The position numbers and the translations under genes are program-made. Below the pieces are notes generated by a model, which saw only the letters and a program-made list of their open reading frames with translations, was not told the origin of the DNA and did no database searches. Below, in pieces: positions 57,720 to 64,000 of a stretch of 64,000 nt of DNA. Each line of letters starts with the position of its first letter. The first letter of the stretch is position 1. Source of the DNA: Clytia hemisphaerica (Eukaryota > Cnidaria > Hydrozoa > Leptothecata > Clytiidae); contig CACVBU010000798.1 in assembly GCA_902728285.1 (NCBI GenBank), positions 13,213 to 77,212 of the forward strand, read 5' to 3'.

Positions 57720-58906
57720 CCCTGGTAGAAAATCTTGATAAGATCTTACCAAGATCTTTTAAAGAAACTTGGCAAGAACTTTGTAGGTTTCTTCTCAAGA
57801 TCTGTGCAAAGAACTTTAAAGATCTTGACAAGATCTTGACACGATCGTTTAGGATCTTTAAAGATCTTTAAGGATTCTTGAAGGTTTTAAAGATCTTTCA
57901 AGAATCGTATTCAAAAATATACACACCCAAAAGATAAATCTGCTAAATTTTCTCCTTTCAACTAATAAAGAAATCATAAGATTCTTAGACCTGAATATTA
58001 ATGGTTCCTAAATTTTAGAATATTTGCCTCGACTTTGACAATTACAAGATCTCAAAACAGATACACATGAGATTTTTTAACTTCAAATCAGTCTAACTGA
58101 CGAGTTAGGCTAACTGTCTAGATCGCTATTTATCCGGTATTATACTCCACCCCATTGTTTTCTTCGCCCTTACTTGTCAGCGCTAAATTACTCATTGTGG
58201 TGTATACAATATAGACTCTGTTGTGTAGCAATCTACTAGTTTGCCGTAATTCTACAGATATCTGTAGAAATATGAAATCTACATATTTTGTAGAATAATA
58301 ATTCTACCCTATATACCCTATTTGTAGGGTTGTATGTAAATTTGATATTTAAATTCTTTAAAAAAAGTCAAAATCGAAGATTTTATCATAACCACAAATT
58401 TACGTGTTATTGTGTTTATTCAACAAGATTCTTAACCCGAACTTTATAAGAAACACTAAGAATCTTAAAATTTCTTTGCATATTTGTCAATTAAGATTTG
58501 GAAAGTCTCTTTATAAGAACTTGATAAGAAACGCTAAGAATCTTAAAGTTTCTTTGCATATTTGTCAATTAAGATTTGGAAAGTCTCTTTATAAAAACTT
58601 CATAAGAAACGCTAAGAATCTTAAACTATTTTATGGTTGCAAGATTTCATAAGATTTCATAAGATTCTTCTTAAGAACTTAATAAGAAACCTAAATTTTC
58701 TTACTATGAATGTGTGCGAAGAATCTTGACAATTCTTAACAATTTCTTGACACGATCTTTAAAGATCTTTTTGTAATAAGAAATTTTCAAGATTGCATAA
58801 GAATCTTTGTAAGATCTTACAAAGATCTCTTAAGATTCTTACTTGTTAAAGATCTTTAAAGATCTTTAACGATCTTTTCAGATCTTATTAAGAATTTTTA
58901 CCAGGG
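57720..58906. mobile_element. MITE inserted in Merlin transposase exon 3
   Basis: ccctggtagaaaatcttgat at the left and the complement attaagaatttttaccaggg at the right. tt flanks both sides (57718-57719, 58907-58908). Taking out the element and one tt brings the transposase codons together in frame. The body is dense in aagatctttaaagatctt phrases and has a 78-bp direct repeat at about 58440-58630. Confidence 0.85.
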
Positions 58907-59302
58907 TTGTGCTGAATGCAGTTTGGCACAAACTGTTGTAAACGATTGTAGGCGCGCCATTCATCACTATGAATAACACTGTTAGGATTTAAAACTCGAT
59001 TAATGATACCAACCAAAGTCGGACGGTTTCTCCTATTGACGATTTCCATATATCCTTTTGCTAGAGTAAATCTTGTATCTACTAGCCCAAAAACCCAAAC
59101 TGGTTGTGCCCGTCTTCCTCGACCTCCCTGTAAAAAAAAAGCTAAAGCTACTCACTAACCATTCTCCTAAATCAAAGAGCGATTTAAAATATGCATCACA
59201 TTCTATGCCTCTTTTTAGAACATTGAGGTAGTAAATTTGAATTAGCAAATAGTAAATGAGATCATCAAGAGCTTTCTAAAATCTAGGAAACGTATTATAG
59301 TA

Positions 59303-59405
59303 CAGTTGAATCCCGATAAGTAGTAGCTTAACTGGGCCGAGAAAAAGGTGGTACTACTTAGCTGAGTACTACTTATCCGTGGTACTACTTATCGGGATTC
59401 AACTG
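59303..59405. mobile_element. 103-bp pogo/Tigger-like MITE
   Basis: cagttgaatcccgataag at the left and cttatcgggattcaactg at the right with TA outside both ends. CAGT-starting ends with a GATAAG core and TA duplication are typical of pogo/Tigger elements. It lies in an intron of the Merlin transposase. Confidence 0.8.
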
Positions 59406-60721
59406 TATTTATAATCCAGCTAAAATCAACATACTCTTTGAGCATGTTGGAATTGACTTTCGTCAATCTGTACAACAAAGTTTATACCACCACCACCAAG
59501 AGTAATTGGGTTCTTTGCAGCTCCCGAGTGCATATTCCTCTTAATTTCTGAAACATTTTGATCACATGCTCTTTTAGGATACCGACTATATTTGTAGTTT
59601 TGGTCATTGATATCTTACTCGCCCACAGATAAATAACAAAGAATAGATCTGGCAGCGAAACTCTTGTCCGACCCCCCCCCCTTAGGAAATTTATTTGAAA
59701 TTTTAGACCCACCTTAAGGTGAGGACGTATGAGGTTTTGAATTTTAATAACTCCGCCAACTTTATTTATAATTACTACCATCCCATAAAACCTTCCAAGT
59801 ATCGAAAGCTGAAAGAAAAATGAAAGACTCACCATCGATATCCATCACAGCATCCGTCGTTTCGTTCCAATCGCATTGGTAATTGACAACCAGGGCAAGC
59901 TTTAATAACACTGATAAGTCCTTGCCCTTGTAAGAAGTGTATAATGGCAATTTTATCGTTGCCAAATAACAAAGCTCCCCATCTCTGCAAAAAGCGTCTT
60001 TGTACAGCAGCCATTCCTTCGCATTAACAAAAGATCAGCCTCACATTTGAATTTTATTTCGGTGGAAATATATAAATTCCCGACTGCTCTGTCTGATGCC
60101 TGGCCGCTTTATTATAGGAAACAAATTTTAAAGCCTCTTATCAAAAAGCTTTCGGTTGATAAAAGTCTAGACAATGTATTCTTGTTTTAGAAAGAAATAC
60201 GAACATTGTTATTTGTGACCTGCTTAAATAGGAAAACTACTTATTACAAGAATCACTTTTCAGAAAGAAATCTAGAAATATGACTCATAAATTGGACTAT
60301 GAGCCCCGATAATCAGCCGGATTCTTTTCATACTGTAATATTGTCTTATTCTAAAGGCGTGATTTTTTTCGGGGATACGGTAATTTTCAGATCGGATCTT
60401 TGCTGTGATGGGTCTTCATTTTTGTCAAAGACTTTCTTCAAATCAAATAAAAGGTAAATAACGATCAACGGGCAAAAATTTGTTTAGAAGACAAGGCATT
60501 TTTCACGGTCTTTTTTTATCACTTCGCAAGAATATTCTACTTTAGAGATCTAGACATCAAAATGAGAGCCCCCCTCCCAGCGGACCTAAAATTCGAGCCA
60601 TAACGCCAATTTTCTTTCAGATTTCACGCCGTCACGCTTGAAAAATTCCATTTCGCGATCACGCCAATTCTTTTACCATTTCGCGCCACCATGCCTGTAA
60701 AATTTCTTTCATTCCAGTCCT

Positions 60722-62240
60722 GACTACGAACTGAACTAATCATGGGTGGGGTCCTATACGGTCTGACTTGATCTAGGTTGGGGTTCTGGCTACGAACTGA
60801 ACTGATCCTGTGTGGGGTTCTGGCTACGAAATGAACTGATCATGGGTGGGGTTCTGGCTACGAGCTGAACTGATCTTGTGTGCGGTTCAGGCTACGTACT
60901 GAACTGATCATAGGTGGGGTTGTGGCTACGAACTGAACTGATCTTGGGTGGGGTTCTGGCTACGAGCTGAACCGATCCTGTGTGGGGTTCTGGCTACGAA
61001 CTGAACTGATCATGGGTGGGGTTCTGGCTACGAACCGAACTGATCCTGTGTGGGGTTGTGGCTACGAAATGAACTGATCATGGGTGGGGTTCTGGCTACG
61101 AGCTGAACTGATCTTGTGTGCGGTTCAGGCTACGTACTGAACTGATCATAGGTGGGGTTGTGGCTACGAACTGAACTGATCTTGGGTGGGGTTCTGGCTA
61201 CGAGCTGAACTGATCCTGTGTGGGGTTCTGGCTACGAACTGAACTGATCATGGGTGGGGTTCTGGCTACGAGCTGAACTGATCTTGTGTGCGGTTCAGGC
61301 TACGTACTGAACTGATCATAGGTGGGGTTGTGGCTACGAACTGAACTGATCTTGGGTGGGGTTCTGGCTACGAGCTGAACTGATCCTGTGTGGGGTTCTG
61401 GCTACGAACTGAACTGATCATGGGTGGGGTTCTGGCTACGAACCGAACTAATCTTGGATGGGGTTCTGGCTACGAACTGAACTGATCCTGTGTGGGGTTC
61501 TGGCTACGAACTAAACTGATCATGGGTGGGGTTCTGGCTACGAACTGAACTGATCATGGGTGGGTTTCTGGCTACGAACTGAACTGATCTTAGGTGGGGT
61601 TCTGGCTACGAACTGATTTGATCATGGGTGGGGTTCTGGCTACGAACTGAACTGATCCTGTGAGGGGTTCTGGCTACGAAATGAACTGATCCTGTGTGGG
61701 GTTCAGACTAAGAAATGAACTGATCATGGGTGGGGTTCTGGCTACGAGCTGAACTGATCCTGTGTGGGGTTCAGGCTTCGTACTGAACTGATCATGGGTG
61801 GAGCTGTGGCTACGAACTGAACTGATCTTGGGTGGGGTTCTGGCTACGAGCTGAACTGATCCTGTGTGGGGTTCTGGCTACGAACTGAACTGATCATGGG
61901 TGGGTTTCTGGCTACGAGCTGAACTGATCCTGTGAGGGGTTCTGGCCACGAAATGAACTGATCATGGGTGGGTTCTGGCTACGAGCTGAACTGATCTTGT
62001 GTGGGGTCCAGGCTACGTACTGAACTGATCATGGGTGGGGTTGTGGCTACGAACTGAACTGATCTTGGGTGGGGTTCTGGCTACGAGCTGAACTGATCCT
62101 GTGTGGGGTTCTGGCTACGAACTGAACTGATTCTGTGTGGGGTTCTGGCTACGAACTGAACTGATCATGGGTGGGGTTCTGGCTACGAACTGAACTGATC
62201 TTAGGTGGGGTTCTGGCTACGAGCTGAACTGATCATGGGT
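60722..62240. repeat. 34-bp satellite array, right arm of Merlin
   Basis: About 44 units of tgggtggggttctggctacg-agctgaactgatca, the reverse complement of the left-arm unit. A multi-unit pattern recurs (for example 60880-61010, 61100-61230 and 61280-61400 share the order cggttcaggctacgtactg, ataggtggggttgtgg, ttgggtggggttctgg), so this arm also has higher-order structure. Confidence 0.9.
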
Positions 62241-62395
62241 GGAATCCTGGCCAGGAACTGAACAGTGAAAGTAGGAGGAGCAGTTCTCGGTCTGTATTTT
62301 TATCATAATCGATTCCTGGCTACCAACTGAACAGTGAAAATATCAGTTCAGTTCGTGGCCATGCCTCACGCTAACCCGACCTGATCCTTTTGGAT

Positions 62396-63149
62396 CTGTT
62401 GAAATTATATAGTTTAGAGACGCTTTTATAACAATATATAGTATAGTAGTAGTTTTAACCTTTGACACTTTAGACTTATTTAGAACGATTTTATCTCTAG
62501 ACAACAACAAAGTAGAGTAAACGTGAAAAAACTTTAGTGACTAAATGTTTGAATAAACGATGTGTTATTTGGTACTAAAAGGTCACTGTGTTTAATGTAC
62601 CCATGAACATATAAACGACTGGACGTCTATCTTCTTTTGTGTCTTTGAAGTGAGCTTCGTTGCCGCGTGTATTTTAAATGTGGAATAAAAATTCCGAATT
62701 TATTCCGTCATAACTTTATTTCTTTGAATTACTTATCGCCCCACCCCCCCCCCCCCATTATCTAAAAGGATTGATAGAGCTTGAAAATGACTCGTAATTC
62801 ACAAAAAGCATTTTTCAACATTTTTCAGCATTTTCTAAAGTGCAGAATTTGAACTGCGTGTATACTTTTGAATCTCTTTTATCGCTGGAATAAATTTTTC
62901 TATTATCTTAAAAAAAATGGAATGTTAAAGTTTAGAGCCTGTGATATAAGAATATCCTTAAAAACAAACTGAAACCAGAACATGAGAATTCAATGACAAA
63001 ATTATTAATAATAAGTTGAAAACATTATAAGGCTGTGTAGACTCTAAAAGACCCGATTTCTTTTGAAAATGGGCAAAAAATGCTCACAAAAAGGTAAGAA
63101 AATGTTTAAAACAAAAATTGTTGAATGTTCTTTTAAAAAACCTTTACAA
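62396..63149. other. flank right of Merlin
   Basis: The first ~45 bases are the right half of the empty-site sequence seen at 45001. A C run lies at 62740-62756. No gene recognised. Confidence 0.4.
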
Positions 63150-63640
63150 CCCGGAGCTTGAAATAAGTAAATTCTAAGATTTAAGTAAATTAACGGGTAT
63201 TGTAGTTAAAATGGAGTATGACGCCTAAAATATCTCAATTTTATCTTAAACTACGCTAAAGAAACATGAAATAATAATTAATGAGATGAAATACTAGGAT
63301 GAAACATGAAAGGATTTTTCTCTTACCGCTTTCAATAAAGTCTCGCCTTCAAATACCTTATCGGCCCTTTTTATGCCGGCCGTTATTAGTGTTATTTTTG
63401 GGCTCGTGTTGTAATAAGGGCTGGCGTAAAAGGGGCCGGCGTTAAATTAGGGCCGGCGTAAAAAGGGCTGATAAGGTAGCCATTTGTATGGAAGCCGAGA
63501 AGGGACGCGAGAGATTTTAAAACCTATCTCGATCATTTTCAAACTGTTGCGATCTTTTTTAAACTGTCGCAATATTTTCAAGTTGTCGTGATAATTTTCA
63601 GACTGTCGTGATAATATTCAGACTATTGCGTTCCCAGAAG
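63150..63640. repeat. dispersed repeat, intact relative of 47015-47246 plus 50751-50865
   Basis: Carries aaatggagtatgacgcctaa, ctcttaccgctttcaataaag, gccatttgtatggaagcc and then agggacgcgagagatttt without the BEL insertion, but with a 121-bp MITE not present in the other copy. Confidence 0.8.
63356..63476. mobile_element. 121-bp GC-rich MITE
   Basis: ccttatcggccctttttatg and its counterpart cgtaaaaagggctgataagg bound 121 bases, with TA outside both ends (63354-63355, 63477-63478). The copy at 47211-47220 shows tcaaatagcc with a single TA, the undisturbed site. The interior repeats ggccggcgtaaaa phrases. Confidence 0.88.
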
Positions 63641-64000
63641 GTGTAGCAATATTTTTCAAGTTGTCGCGAAGAAGATATTATCGTCCGTTATACAATGGTA
63701 GTAAATGCTGGAAAATATGGTGGTATGGCGTTATTGCGGTAGACGAAAAAAAATCGGCGGGAGAGCTTCGAAGAAATGTTGCATTTCCAGAGGCTGTATC
63801 GCGATATTTTCCAAGCTGTCGCGTTTAATTTTTTTTGTTTTTTTTTTACACCACAGTTACCACAGAAAATTCCTCCAACATCTTGACCACAAATATACAA
63901 AACATCGTCGAAGTAGCGGGGAAAGGGACGTGACACTTGATACAATGAGGTTAAACGGCAAAGGGGATTCCCTGACACGAATACACATGAAAACGCAACA
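63641..64000. other. right edge of window
   Basis: More tgtcgcgatattttc-like phrases to about 63820, then sequence whose minus-strand frame (63978-63688) gives no recognised family. A partial exon entering from the right cannot be excluded. Confidence 0.3.

Larger units (their letters stand above)
56790..60014 (-). pseudogene. Merlin (IS1595-like DDE) transposase, interrupted
   Basis: Exon 1 (60014-59833) reads FLQRWGALLFGNDKIAII and a zinc-ribbon-like CPGC with DGYRW. A second segment (to 59435) has LFFVIYLWASK and, in a shifted frame, NPITLGGGGINFVVQIDES with the first catalytic Asp. Exon 3 starts at 59127: QPVWVFGLVDTRFTLAKGY, then VIHSDEWRAYN with the second Asp. It is split by a 1,187-base MITE (57720-58906) and resumes as NHTYHFVDPVTGAHTQ up to 57663. 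Exon 4 (57147-57067) begins HIESYWNRFKLKLK, with the catalytic Glu. A last exon ends at the stop 56790-56792 after AVNIYYPQ. Frame changes near a G run at 59672 and between the last two exons, plus the MITE, make it non-functional as it stands. Confidence 0.85.
54477..62387 (-). mobile_element. 7.9-kb Merlin-type DNA transposon with satellite-filled inverted repeats
   Basis: Ends ggatcaggtcgggttagcg and its complement cgctaacccgacctgatcc. ttttggat lies directly outside both ends (54469-54476 and 62388-62395), an 8-base target duplication as expected of Merlin. The outermost ~160 bases of the two arms are complementary with about five mismatches. Inside them each arm continues as an array of the same 34-bp satellite in mirror orientation. 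The ~5-kb middle carries the transposase exons on the minus strand, two further MITEs and a 23-bp tandem repeat. The paralogous empty site at about 44960-45040 confirms the ends. Confidence 0.9.

Noticed and set aside
54477-62387. Galileo/P-element or Foldback assignment for the large inverted-repeat element
   Set aside because: Long repeat-filled arms fit Galileo, but the HSDEW, FVDPVTGAHTQ and HIESYW motifs and the 8-base duplication fit Merlin better.
63688-63978. Minus-strand frame of 96 codons at the right edge
   Set aside because: Runs through repeat sequence in its second half; the first part could be an exon but nothing supports it within the window.
1-64000. tRNA, rRNA or other structural RNA genes
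   Set aside because: None could be recognised by eye on either strand; hairpins found are all element arms or satellite palindromes.

Overview
The window is eukaryotic and almost certainly animal: AT-rich, gene-poor, with spliced genes and dense mobile and satellite DNA. The gene content (an astacin protease with Cys-rich C-terminal modules, a GDP-fucose protein O-fucosyltransferase-like enzyme, MFSD8/CLN7-like transporters) and the mixture of CR1-like, RTE-like, BEL/Pao and Merlin elements suggest a cnidarian or similar early-branching marine invertebrate. That placement is inference; no sequence here names the species. All recognised host genes lie on the minus strand.

Layout. 1-5157: satellite of a ~155-bp unit arranged in a ~2.6-kb higher-order repeat, then a 113-bp satellite (5180-5692). 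6016-8009: a 5'-truncated RTE-like LINE with a TA-flanked inverted-repeat element at its 5' edge. 8769-9357: a decayed copy of one astacin exon. 9841-15644: a complete ten-exon astacin gene (355 codons) modelled exon by exon. 17577-19157: a single-exon O-fucosyltransferase-like gene. 19-28 kb: many short inverted-repeat elements, one nested inside another, and one possible Cys-rich terminal exon. 28853-32372 and 51318-54220: two two-exon MFS transporter paralogs, 510 codons each, inside a segmental duplication. 34.9-39.2 kb: an apparently intact CR1-like LINE with an esterase ORF1 and an endonuclease/RT ORF2. 47247-50750: the 3' part of a BEL/Pao element. 54477-62387: a 7.9-kb Merlin-type DNA transposon whose terminal inverted repeats are filled by long arrays of a 34-bp satellite.

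The host genes do not form a pathway: a secreted protease, a Golgi-type glycosyltransferase and two probably lysosomal transporters. The striking feature is insertion history. Because several repeats occur more than once, the window holds its own empty sites, which fix the ends and target duplications of the Merlin element, a nested MITE, a 121-bp GC-rich MITE and the BEL fragment. The best candidate for something unusual is the Merlin element: intact 8-bp target duplication, DDE transposase exons and satellite-packed inverted repeats.
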